Of a DNA stretch of 64,000 bases, positions 10,289 through 20,319 are shown in pieces. Source of the stretch: Poecilobothrus nobilitatus (taxonomy: Eukaryota > Arthropoda > Insecta > Diptera > Dolichopodidae); NCBI GenBank assembly GCA_947095535.1, contig OX352773.1:123056552-123120551 (forward strand). Reading direction: 5' to 3'. Numbering within the stretch: position 1 is the stretch's first letter; each line of letters starts with the position of its first letter. The notes beneath the pieces were generated by a model. That model had not been told where the DNA came from. It worked only from the letters and a program-made list of their open reading frames with translations, and ran no database searches. The position numbers and the translations under genes were made by a program.

Positions 10289-11588
10289 TTTAGCACATTT
10301 CCAAAAAAATTTTGAAAAAATGTGCTTATTAGTTTCACTCTGTCCGTCCGTCCGTCCGTCCGTCCGTCCGTCTGTTTACAAAACTTCTACACCGTTAAAG
10401 ATAGAGAAAAAAAATTTTAACCATAGGTAGGTCTCATAAAAAAAATAATTTTGTGGAACAACTTTTTCATGTAGCCCCCCCCATTACGGAGCTACACCCC
10501 CTCAAACTTTGAAAAAGTCCTATTTTTAAATGCATATATCTTATGTTCCGCTCAAGATTTTTTCAATCTGAAAACGTCTTTCGACAGGTATTTCTTTTAT
10601 CTTTGTAAATTAATATCAAAATTATACAATTTTTTTAAATTTAGTATTTAAATTTACCGTTATGTGAGAACCAAATTTTGCATGATTTTTCTACTTTCAT
10701 AACTCCGGCACGCTTCTAGATACAAGCTTGAAATTTTGAGGCAAGAAAGAACTTTTAGAATTAGTATAAGTTTCCTCAGAAAATTTTTTGGTAACGCCCC
10801 CTCTTTAAGAGTTATTACGCCTCAAAAATTGAAAATTTGCTATTTTTAGACACCTGTAACTTAGGCACCTGTAAAAATTTTTCTTCGGCAAGACATGAAA
10901 ATGAAAGCTACAATAATATATTTTTACGTGTGTGAAAGGTTTATTTTAGTTGTAAAGGGTTCCAAAGCTGCAGCTCTTCAAAATTGTAAAAAAGCTCCAT
11001 TTTCAGATGTATATATCTCGGGCTTTGCATAATAGTTTTGCAATCTAAAACCGGTAGAAGATCGAAAATTTTATTATCTATATAAAACAATATCAAAATT
11101 ATGTAATATTTTGTAATTTACGATTTAAATTTACCGTTATGTGAAAACCACATTTTGCATGAAATTTCTTTTTTCATAACTCCGGTACCCCTTTAGATAG
11201 GAACCTGAAATTTTGAGACAAGAAAGAACTTTTAGAATTAGTATAAGTTTCCTCAGAAAATTTTTTGGTAACGCCCCCTCTTTAAGAGTTATTACGCCTC
11301 AAAAATTGAAAATATGCTATTTTTAGACACCTGTAACTTAGGCACCTGTAAAAACTTTTCTTCGGCAAGACATAAAAATGAAAGCTTCAATAATATATTT
11401 TTACGTGTGTTAACAGCTTTTCTTAGTTATATAGGATTCCGAACTTACGGCCCCTCAAAATTTCAAAAATGTCCTATTTTCACATTTTTTCTTATTACAT
11501 GAAATTTTCAAATTTTTGTGTAAGTCACAATTCTAAATAATTTGTATTGAGTTTTGGAAATGTGCGCTTTTAAAAACCGTTGGTTTAC
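10289..11588 (+). mobile_element. Helentron/DINE-like non-autonomous element
   Basis: Near the 5' end GCACATTTCC pairs with a following GAAAAAATGTGC. The same word recurs inverted near the 3' end (TTGGAAATGTGCGC at 11552-11565), followed by a small terminal hairpin AAACCGTTGGTTT. A (GTCC)n tract lies 50 bp inside. Two direct-repeat halves, about 10650-10930 and 11120-11410, share TTTACCGTTATGTGA and AACGCCCCCTCTTTAAGAG. Subterminal inverted repeats, a 3' hairpin and no coding capacity are the layout of DINE-1-type Helentrons. The same internal text recurs at 50800-51120. Confidence 0.65.
10341..10373 (+). repeat. (GTCC)n microsatellite
   Basis: About seven GTCC units in a row, at the usual position just inside the 5' end of fly DINE-type elements. 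Confidence 0.95.
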
Positions 11589-12260
11589 ATTCTACCTTGT
11601 TTATTTAGTTTTTAAAGAAAAAAAATTTGTTTATTCCTGCTATTAATTAGGGTATTGATGAACTTTATCCATTTAATAAACCAAATATTTTTTTTATAAT
11701 TTAAAGAAAACAAAAAAATACAAAAAAAAAATTTGTGCTATCTTTATGACCATAGCTGTATTTGATTCCAATTTTATCAAAATAAAACTAAATTATAGTT
11801 GAAAAAAATTAGAGCACCATGACTTCTCAAGCTGTAAAAATAGACTCCCCACTTCCCATACAACTTTTTATTAGTCTCGATATGCCCAATTACCCATTAC
11901 AAGGAAAACCATCGAGAGTCAACACCCTGTATATAAACAATCCTTTAACTGGGGAGGCAAATTCTTAAATCCATCAAATATAGAACAAATTCATTAATTT
12001 TCCTTAACAATTCTTAAACTGATAATAGAAAATAATGGAGTACTTATTCAAAACTAAATTTAAATTTAAATTAGTATCTATTTTTACAATTAAATTAATT
12101 AATATTCTATGTTATCCTTAATATTATAAATATCATTCTGTTTTAAATTTGATAAAAAAAAAAAATTAAGAGTAAAAAACTTTTTTAGTCCCATCTTTAA
12201 GAAATTTTTTAATATACACAGAATTAAAATATAATTATTTATATTTTTTTAATTAAAATA
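11589..12260. other. AT-rich intronic spacer
   Basis: No ORF, RNA or recognisable repeat. Confidence 0.5.
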
Positions 12261-12608
12261 TAGGGTGTTCAAAATTGAGGTATCATTTTGATTTTGCCGC
12301 CATTTTTTTTCTACCTGGAATTTTTATACGAGGGTTCTTTAGGTATATTCCAAATACATTTCGGTTAGTTAATATGGAACGTTACACGAAGGAACAACGT
12401 GTTTTTGTTATTACAACATTTTTTAAAAATGGTAAAAGTTTTCAAGATGTAATTAGGAAATTTCGAGCAAAATTTGGTAGAGAAAATGCTCCAACAAATC
12501 GTGCCATCAAGCTGATATTTGCAATAAATTAAAATAAAAATATATTTAATATTTCAAAAAAAAAGTCATTTTTTATTAAAATGATACCTCAATTTTGAAC
12601 ACCCTTTA
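12261..12608 (+). mobile_element. Internally deleted mariner/Tc1-superfamily copy
   Basis: Inverted ends AGGGTGTTCAAAATTGAGG...CCTCAATTTTGAACACCCT with flanking TA. The inside is the 5' part of the transposase gene of the same family found at 16769-18050, joined directly to its 3' end, a deletion of roughly 0.9 kb. A non-autonomous deletion derivative. Confidence 0.9.
12374..12532 (+). pseudogene. Truncated mariner transposase N-terminus
   Basis: Begins MERYTKEQRVFVITTFFKN, a helix-turn-helix start shared with the 17.9-kb copy, and runs through GRENAPTNRAIKL before jumping to the 3' terminal region and a stop. Only the first DNA-binding helices remain, with no catalytic domain. Confidence 0.85.
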
Positions 12609-13202
12609 TATTTTAATTATTCGTATTCCAATTGATTATAAAACAATCACAAAATATTCTTTTAGAAAATGAGACGACATATGAGTGGATTTCTTAGATT
12701 ATTTATTCCACTCATTTCTAGTTATCCAATGATTTCAAAGAAATCAGCAGTTAATCAGAGTTTTTTAAGATTCTTTTAAGGCAATAATTGTAGAATTAGT
12801 GCAATATATTGTTTAAACAGAAAACTTTTTCTTTGAAAATGTGTTGGATTTAAAGAAAAAAAATGTTGATTTATGCCCATATAGTACCCATTTTCATATA
12901 AAGTTTTCTTTATGAAATATTTACCCACATATCTCGAAGCTGAAATTTTTTTTTAACATAAAAATCGAGATATGTAAGTTTTTTTAAATATAATTTTTCT
13001 CTCACAATATATTTACATACTTTGACTAATCCAGTCAAACGTTTTCGTGTCACGGCACGGCCTGTAAATAACTGTAAGCTTGTGGCATTACATAAATAAT
13101 TTATTGTTATTTATTTATTTATAAATAATTTATTGAAAAACCAATTCAAGTTAAAATGATGTTTAAAAACGGAACTTATTATTATTGATTTAATTTAATT
13201 AA
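12609..13202. other. AT-rich intronic spacer
   Basis: No gene or clear repeat seen. Confidence 0.5.
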
Positions 13203-13520
13203 TGAATGGTTTTCATTATGACCAAAAAAAGATATTAAGGAGAAAAGTACAACAAGACATTTTATACGTGTCTAATAAGTTCAATATTATTTATTAGACA
13301 CATATAAAATGCAATCTTTTTTGGGAAATTGTAATCTTTTTTTTACATCACATATATATTTGATGGTCTTTCACCTTATTTTACAAATACATACATGTTT
13401 TTACTTTAAATTTACATTTACATGCATTTACATTTTATATCCTTACACATTTTTTTTTTATATATTTCTCCCTTTTCAATAATTTTTTAATTTTTTTATG
13501 GTCATAATGAAAACCATGCA
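13203..13520. mobile_element. Short palindromic MITE with internal hairpin
   Basis: The ends ATGGTTTTCATTATGACC (13206) and GGTCATAATGAAAACCAT (13500-13517) are perfect inverted repeats about 310 bp apart. Inside, 13258-13311 forms a 21-bp stem with one mismatch (CATTTTATACGTGTCTAATAA against its complement). No coding capacity. Family unknown. Confidence 0.65.
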
Positions 13521-13622
13521 TACAACGAAACTATTTTTATATTATAATAATAAAAAGTTTAAAACAAATTTAAATCAAAAAAAAAAAACACTTCATATAA
13601 AATAATTTTAAAATTATCAAAC

Positions 13623-13788
13623 CTTTTTACGTTCTTCGTGGCGTCTAGTGAGTTCCAATTCAGAGTCTTTTAATTTTTGTTTTTTCTCTTTCACTTTCAT
13701 TTCAAAAACTTGTTCCATTTCAGCTTCCATTTTTTTCATTTTTAAATCATGCTCCCGTTTCTCTTCTTCCATTTGAGCCAAAGGGTTC
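13623..13788 (-). CDS. pnut: Septin (Peanut/Sept7-like) coiled-coil exon
   Basis: Minus-strand exon of 166 nt from an AG acceptor at 13790-13789 to a GT donor at 13622. It encodes 55 residues beginning [20 protein letters not shown] and including [20 protein letters not shown], then ending RRHEERKK. This block, right after the GTPase/septin-unique element, is nearly invariant in animal Sept7 proteins, so the family call is strong. It forms the start of the C-terminal coiled coil. The join to 4031 is in phase. The upstream exons with the GTPase motifs were not found in the window up to 64 kb, so they lie beyond it or the assembly is broken. Confidence 0.88.
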
Positions 13789-15222
13789 CTTAGTTTACAA
13801 ATATAATACAAAAACAATTTAAAGAAAATAGGTATATTAATTTAATTAAAAAACAAAATTGTTATTAGGTTTATTAAAAATACTTAAACAATAATGTATT
13901 TAAATACATTTATAATGTATTTAATGTATAACTAAATTAGGAAATGTTTAAATATGATAAAAAATATTACATTGAAAACTAATTATCCGTGTATTAAAAA
14001 AAATTATTATATGTAAGTAATCAAATTCAGGAATAAATTCATATTATCAGAAAGAAATATGTAATATAAAGTACTCGCGTAGAACAAAATCTGATACAAA
14101 ATTCTATCACTGTGTAAAGACCTATTCACTTAATATTCCTGACCTATTACTCAAAATTTTTTTTTAATTTTCCAGACCTATTACTCAAAAATTTAAAAAT
14201 TTAATAGAAATTATTTTAAACTCATATGCAACTAAAACAATGTATTCACAACTTATTTTAGAGCAATTATTAATAATGTAAAATAATATTTAAATATACA
14301 AACATATAAACTTAGCATTTACTTAGCATTTATTAAAAGTGCTTCCAATTTATTTCAAATTGTTTTAAAAAAAACACAATTTTTAATAGATTTTTTATGT
14401 CTAAGTGTAAAACACATACATACTTAGATAATATGGCTAAACCTTACTTTAGCTTCCGCGTCCGATCCTTTTCAAATTTTGTACAAAAACTCTTGGAAAA
14501 AACTCTTGAAAAATGAATTCACCCATTTTAGAAAGAATAAGAAAATGATATTTTTTTAGAGTTTTAAAAATTTCCCGTTAATCAGTTCTTATATTCTTTA
14601 ATGAAGAATAAAACTAACTCTACAAATCGGGTTATTTCTCTTTTATCCATTTTGTAACAAAAATATTTGCAATTTCACAAAAAGGTGCATATTTTTAGAA
14701 TGTTGCCAATACACCTTTTAGTTAAAAGTAGGTTAAACGCAGTAAGTTTTTTTCGTTTGAACCTTGGGGCAATCACATTTTTGAAAATATCGAAATAGGG
14801 GTTTCGGTTATCGACCAAGAATACTTATGGCTAGGACATAGCGAAGCGTTTTCTTAAAAAAAGGTTTTATTTGTAGACGAAAATATTGAATGAAGTTTAA
14901 ATTTTAGCGTTTTTTAGGGTATTTTTCTGATTAGAACCTTGGGGCACTCACAATTTTTAACTAATGTTCCTGATTTTTTGGAGAGACTCAGATGTTGCCT
15001 TGAGGACAAGTCAGGCTTATATTCTTGAATTTTGTCCTAATTTTGGTTTTAAAACCAAAGTTCAATTTTTAAATGTCATCACAACTAAAATGACAAGATA
15101 TTTATCAAATTTTTTTTCTTGAAATAGTAGAATGATATTTTTATTATTAGATTCAATATAAAAATTTAATTATAATTGATTATAAATTACAAAACAATTT
15201 AATTTTAACTCATATTTCATTT
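13789..15222. other. AT-rich spacer with a short direct repeat
   Basis: No gene recognised. CCTTGGGGCAATCACA at 14763 and CCTTGGGGCACTCACA at 14939 are direct repeats about 176 bp apart, and CCTATTACTCAAAA recurs at about 14143 and 14178. This may be old repeat sequence. Confidence 0.5.
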
Positions 15223-15566
15223 TTAAATATTTTTGAAAATTTTCAATTCACGCACACAAATAAAAAAAACTTTCAATAAATATCCGCTGTAGAGCTTTGG
15301 CGCTGATACAAGTTGTTTTTGTAATTCTTTGCATATTTCTTCTATTTTTGAAGATAAGAAATTTAAGAATGTATGATTGCACATAATGTGTATGTCCTGT
15401 GTATGTGAATCTATATTACTATGGACCCCTGTTAATGTGTAGTCAAATTCTATGTTGAATCCCAATTCATATAATATACAGTTGCAGTTTAGAAAAATAG
15501 AATTTATGGAAAAAGTACAATCCGTAAAAAAATCAGAAAACAAAACCAAATTCGTCAAAACACTAA
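15223..15566 (-). CDS. Unidentified exon-like ORF
   Basis: On the minus strand a plausible acceptor (AATTGCAG) at 15570-15567 opens a frame of about 113 codons to a TAA at 15225-15223, with no ATG at the start. The protein has an ordinary residue mix including 8 Cys and a predicted helical C-terminal half (FLNFLSSKIEEICKELQKQL, then SGYLLKVFFICVREL). It does not read like low-complexity AT-rich noise. I do not recognise the family. It could be the last coding exon of a host gene, or a chance ORF. No 5' exon was found upstream on that strand. Confidence 0.35.
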
Positions 15567-16768
15567 CTGCAATTATTTTTAAAATAACGCCAAAACAGAA
15601 TTAAATTTTGTAAAGACCCTGTAGTTGGTGTACGTATATTTAGATTAGATTTGGTATTGTGAGTGAGGACTATTATATCTATTTATTTATCGAGTTCGAA
15701 ATAAATGTTTTAAAGGTACGTGGGGAAAACAGAATAGGTATCCGTAAAACATTCATAAAATGCACAAACAAAGTTGTGCATTCGCCGTACAATCCTTGAT
15801 TAAGATTGCACATGGTACAGAGGGCGAAAAAACCGTACAAATATTACCACAATTCTACAAATGGTAACCCTGCATAATATTGACATACAAAATATTTAAA
15901 AATAAAAAATTAGTCAAATTTAATTTTGGGTGTAAGACTAAGTACTAAAATTTGTATTGCTGTAATGCTGTATACTAAAATTTTAGTACTTATATGCGAA
16001 GAAATTGAATTCAAAAAAGAATTCAATTAGAAAAGTTTTCTAATTGCTTTAAATAATATACAAACATTCATACATAAATGCAACAATTTAATAGAAAAGT
16101 ACAAAACCAAAACAATTATATATTTGAATTTTAAATAGACTCTGCCCGCTGGTCATACATAAGTACATACTTAGATACATATTGATTATTAATATCAGAT
16201 CATTATCATTCATCATTATTTAAAATTGCAATACATATTGTGATAAATGATGATTTTTATCAATTTTTAATTTTTTTTCTTTATACATGCATAAGTTAAA
16301 GTACATACTACATACTACATTACATACATATAGCCAAAGAATAGTTGAGCCGTTGGTTGAGATCGAGTCGGCTCGAGAGGGAAAAAAAATACTCAATTTT
16401 AAAGAGAGTAAGTGAGAATTTCTCTATAATTTTGTGTTTTTTTTTTGTTATTCACAACAGAATGTTACTACTACCGACGATAAAATACGATATGTTACTA
16501 CTACCGACTATCGTAGGTACCATTCTACTGTAATGTAAATATGAAATGTGTTGTTTGTTTTATTATTAATAGGTTATGTATAGGTTTTATAGTAGAAAAA
16601 TCGTAAAAAATATGTAGTTACTGATGTTCAAAGCTTGAAACGGAATTCATAATACGTAGTGTGTGGCTGAAAACTACTAAATTATAATTATAGATTATTG
16701 ATAAGTATAGTAAAGAATGAATGAAAAACAAAAATACTATTCTAAAAATTTACGTTCGCTTGCTTCTA
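15567..16768. other. Spacer with a GC-richer patch near 16.3 kb
   Basis: No gene recognised. At 16340-16383, GAGCCGTTGGTTGAGATCGA and GTCGGCTCGAGAGGG stand out from the AT-rich surroundings and are followed by a consensus splice donor (GAGAGTAAGT) at about 16406. This could be a 5' untranslated exon on the plus strand; unproven. Confidence 0.3.
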
Positions 16769-18050
16769 TAGGGTGTTCAAAATTGAGGTATCATTTTAAT
16801 TTTAATAAAAAAAGCCTTTTTTTTGAAATATTAAATATATTTTTATTTTAATTTATTATAAATAGGTTCCGGTTAATAATGAAAAATTGTGTCGGCCAAG
16901 TGGCCCCCCTACTACTTCGGCAGGCTTCCAATCTTTTACCAAAATTCTGAATCACATTGTTCAATAAAACTGTTCTCAATGGTTGAAATCTGTTCGATAA
17001 TGTTGTTTTTAAGCTTTTGCATTGTTGTGGGATTATTGCTGTACACTTTCGATTTCACAAAACCCCACAAAAAAAAATCCAACGGTGTCAAATCGCACGA
17101 TCTTGGTGGGCACATCACTCCTCCTCTACGAGAAATAATGCGATCTTCGAACTTTTCCTTCAAAAGATCCATTGTTTCTCTTGCTGTGTGGCAAGTCGCA
17201 CCGTCCTGTTGAAACCACATATTCTCTACGTCCAAATCATCAATTTTCCGCCACAAAAAGCTTCGGATCATCTCCCTGTAGCGATTTCCATTGGCCATAA
17301 TCCCATTTCCATTTGCGTTTTCAAAAAAATATGGTCCGACGATTCCTCCTGACCACAAACCACACCAATCCGTAACTTTTTGTGGATGTACTAGTTGCTC
17401 TAAGATAACCCTTGGATTCTCTTCACCCCAAATGCGGCAATTCTGTTTATTGACGTAGCCATTGAGCTGGAAATGAGCTTCGTCGGTGAAGATTATTTTG
17501 ATAAAAAAATTCTCATTTTCTTCTTGTTTTTCGATTGCCCAAGAAACGAATTGCCGACGTATTGCATGATCAGTTGGTTTTAATTCTTGCGTCAGCTGGA
17601 TCTTATAAGCCTTTAAATGGAGGTCACGATGCAAAATGTTGAATAATGTGGATGGTTTGATGTTTAATTGCTGCGAACCGAAGTTTTTGGATCTTCTTCA
17701 ACACTTCTGCTCACAGCTGCTACATTCTCGGTAGAACGGCCACTACGTTGATAGATGTTGCCTCTGTTATCAAGAACAGATCCAGTTTCTAGAAATTTAT
17801 CAACCATCAGCTTGATGGCACGATTTGTTGGAGCATTTTCTCTACCAAATTTTGTTCGAAATTTCCTAATTACATCTTGAAAACTTTTACCATTTTCAAA
17901 AAATGTTGTAATAACAAATATACGTTGTTCCTTCATGTAACGTTCCATATTAACTAACCGGAATGTATTTAGAATATACCTAAAGAAACCTCGTATAAAA
18001 ATTCCAGGTAGAAAAAAAAATGGCGGCAACATCAAAATGATACCTCAATT
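16769..18050 (-). mobile_element. Full-length but inactive mariner/Tc1-superfamily transposon
   Basis: The left inverted end AGGGTGTTCAAAATTGAGG follows TA at 16769. The right end near 18050 keeps TCAAAATGATACCTCAATT but its last bases are mutated. A minus-strand transposase fills the 1.28 kb. It is the parent type of the deletion derivative at 12261-12608. Confidence 0.9.
16877..17948 (-). pseudogene. Mariner-type transposase pseudogene
   Basis: The start ATG at 17948 gives MERYMKEQRIFVITTFFENG. The N-terminal helix-turn-helix part runs to a frameshift near 17665, and the catalytic part is open from 17634 to 16936. The DDE triad is visible: IIFTDEAHFQLNGY, then WFQQDGATCHTA, then SCDLTPLDFFLWG. 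There are 36 residues between the second Asp and the Asp of CDL, or 41 to the Asp of PLD. A premature stop follows EFW near 16938, before the expected tail. One frameshift and that stop explain inactivity; otherwise the gene is well preserved, so it is a fairly young copy. Confidence 0.9.
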
Positions 18051-18213
18051 ATACAATAGAGATTATATTTTGGTCAATTGACTAATTATTGTTCATCAAC
18101 AAAAAGGAAAGGGAAAAAATTGTAAACATTTTTTATAAGTTTTGTGTAAAGTGTATAAAAGAAAAGGATTTTTGTAAAATGTAATATAAAGTAAAATTAT
18201 AAAGAATTAATTA

Positions 18214-18691
18214 TTAAAATAAAATAAATAAAAAAAATTTTTAAAAAAACAGCTTTTTTGAACTAAAAAGTAGAAAATAAATTTTTAATAGCAAATTTTT
18301 CTGTAATTTTCTAAACTATATTGTTACAATCGAGATTTCTTTGAAAAAGTTTATTTCAATATGTCAAATATATATATAAATATAAGTATATATAAGTTTT
18401 AAAGTCTGTGAAATTAAAATAAAAGCTCGAGGCAACAAACGCATAACTATAAACTTATATTTTTAAATTTTGCCTCCAGCTTTTATATTAATTTCACAGA
18501 CTTTAAAACTTATATATACTTATATTTATATATATATTTGGCATATTGAAATAAACTTTTTCAAAGAAATCTCGATTGTAACAATATAGTTTAGAAAATT
18601 ACAGAAAAATTTGCTATTAAAAATTTATTTTCTACTTTTTAGTTCAAAAAAGCTGTTTTTTTAAAAATTTTTTTTATTTATTTTATTTTAA
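18214..18691. repeat. Near-perfect 480-bp palindrome (MITE-like), copy A
   Basis: Left arm words AAACAGCTTTTTTGAACTA, TACAATCGAGATTTCTTTG and AAAGTCTGTGAAATTAA reappear inverted in the right arm around a short centre near 18450. Such a structure would extrude as a long hairpin. A second copy is at 49434-49906. Confidence 0.95.
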
Positions 18692-19269
18692 TATTAAATT
18701 TATGCACACAGTCTATTTCAAAAATAGAAATTATTAGCTACAGAACATTCTGAATTTTTTTTTTGTTCGTTTATGTTAACCGTCCATTCATATGCATACA
18801 TAAAATTTTTTTTATTCTTTTATGTTTACCGTCCATTCATATAAATATAACTGTTGCCTACATATTAAAAAATAATAAATCGATAAATCAACTAAATAAT
18901 AATAGTTGGGAATTTGGGAATTTGGTGTGACTGTGTTAGCAGATTTTTAATAGTACAGCACACATAAAAATATGCATACCATTTTTGTACATGTTTGTAC
19001 CTACTTATGTAGTAAAAGAATTTGGTTTTAAAAGTATGTAATTGGGAATATATTAAATTGCTTACTTCTCTAAATGCTAATGTTTTTGAATTAAAAATAA
19101 ATTATTTTGCTATTTCTAGACGATGTAGATATATATGTATGTATGTACATAACATATATTTTATGATTAATTCATAATTATTGTTATTGAAAAGAAAAAT
19201 ATTGTTGTTATTTACTATTTTTAAAAAAGACTGGATTTCTTATTTTTAATATATTCTTTTTGTTGTTTA

Positions 19270-19464
19270 ATGTTTTTACATAATTGGAAATATATTCTTA
19301 GTTTTTATACTTCAAAAAAAGGCATTAGTGGTGCAGATCATCATTCCCTAATAGATATTAATTTAAAGGCAGCTCCCAATTTAGATATCAATGTTAGGGC
19401 CATAATATGCGATTTTAATATGCTAAGAGTTTCGAAAGAAAAGCCCTATTTTAATTATAATTAA
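19270..19464 (+). CDS. Small ORF in composite repeat tail, copy A
   Basis: 64 codons, starting MFLHNWKYILSFYTS and including NLKAAPNLDINVRAIICDFN. It is intact in both copies of the tail (second at 55042-55236) although they differ at about six residues. Most substitutions change the amino acid, which argues against strong constraint. It may be the remains of a transposase exon. No family recognised. Confidence 0.3.
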   Translation: MFLHNWKYILSFYTSKKGISGADHHSLIDINLKAAPNLDINVRAIICDFNMLRVSKEKPYFNYN

Positions 19465-20319
19465 GAAAGGAAAAACACATATCTATATCAATATTATAAA
19501 TAAACACATTGCTTTTATAAATAAAAATGTATACTAAAAATCAATTGATTTGATGATAAAAAACTTAAATTTAACACTTGCTTACTAAATTTTAAGTAAA
19601 TGCATATTAAATTTTACACTGTGTTCTCAAGTGCGGCACATTAATTTGTTTACACATTCATTTCTTTCAAATTCATCGCTTTCAAACCAAAAATATTTTC
19701 GAAGCACATATTATTACATATTTTGAAGTATGTACCTATGGATACGTACGCATACAATGCAATGTGGGCTACATAAAAAACAATAGTCTTTTATAGAAAA
19801 AAAAAACATTTATGTATTACGTATACGTATTGGTATTGGTGAGTTTAGTAAATTTAGATAAAATGTTTTATTTTGGTTCTGTAATAATTTGTTAAAAATT
19901 CTGTTATATCTTTGTATGAAAATGTAATTTTGAAATTAAGCTAATTTCTCTAATGTTTTTCGATATTATTATTTTAAAATCATGTATTGTCATCGGGATC
20001 TGATCTAATGAAGAAAATTTCAAGTCTCTAGCTCAACGGGAAGTGTGTTTAAAATGGCTTCTAAGATTCCATCCTTTACCCAACCAAGTTAATAAAAAGC
20101 TGTTAAAAAAAAGAATAACTCATTAATTTCATTTACATTATTTAATAATTTAAAACATAATAAAACATGAAAAAGATACTTTTGGGGAAAAAAATGCGTA
20201 CTTTTAAAAAAAACAATTGCGATCTGGAAGGTGAGTTAATTGAAATTAGATTAAAAATTATAACGTATCTTGATAATATATTATTTTAATTTAATTTATT
20301 TTATTTTGTAAGAGAAAAT

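Larger units (their letters stand above)
4032..13622 (-). other. Septin intron (about 9.6 kb) packed with transposons
   Basis: The intron is bounded on the minus strand by the donor GTTTGA at 13622 and an acceptor ATATTTTAG ending at 4032. Joining the flanking exons keeps the frame. It contains tRNA-like SINEs, a foldback element, a Tc1 remnant, a Helentron, a deleted mariner and a short palindromic MITE, all listed separately. Confidence 0.7.
18214..20112. mobile_element. Composite palindrome-plus-tail repeat, copy A
   Basis: Begins with a ~480-bp palindrome (18214-18691) and continues into a tail that ends AATAAAAAGCTGTTAAAAAAA at about 20112. That end word is the complement of TTTTTAAAAAAACAGCTTTT, found at the start of the palindrome and again at its centre-distal arm, so the whole 1.9 kb may be one element with shared ends. 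The tail is repeated almost base for base at 53300-55880, interrupted there by insertions. The superfamily is not recognised. Confidence 0.6.

Noticed and set aside
16889..17352. Plus-strand ORFs of 107 and 111 codons
   Set aside because: They lie opposite the mariner transposase and are antisense shadows of it.
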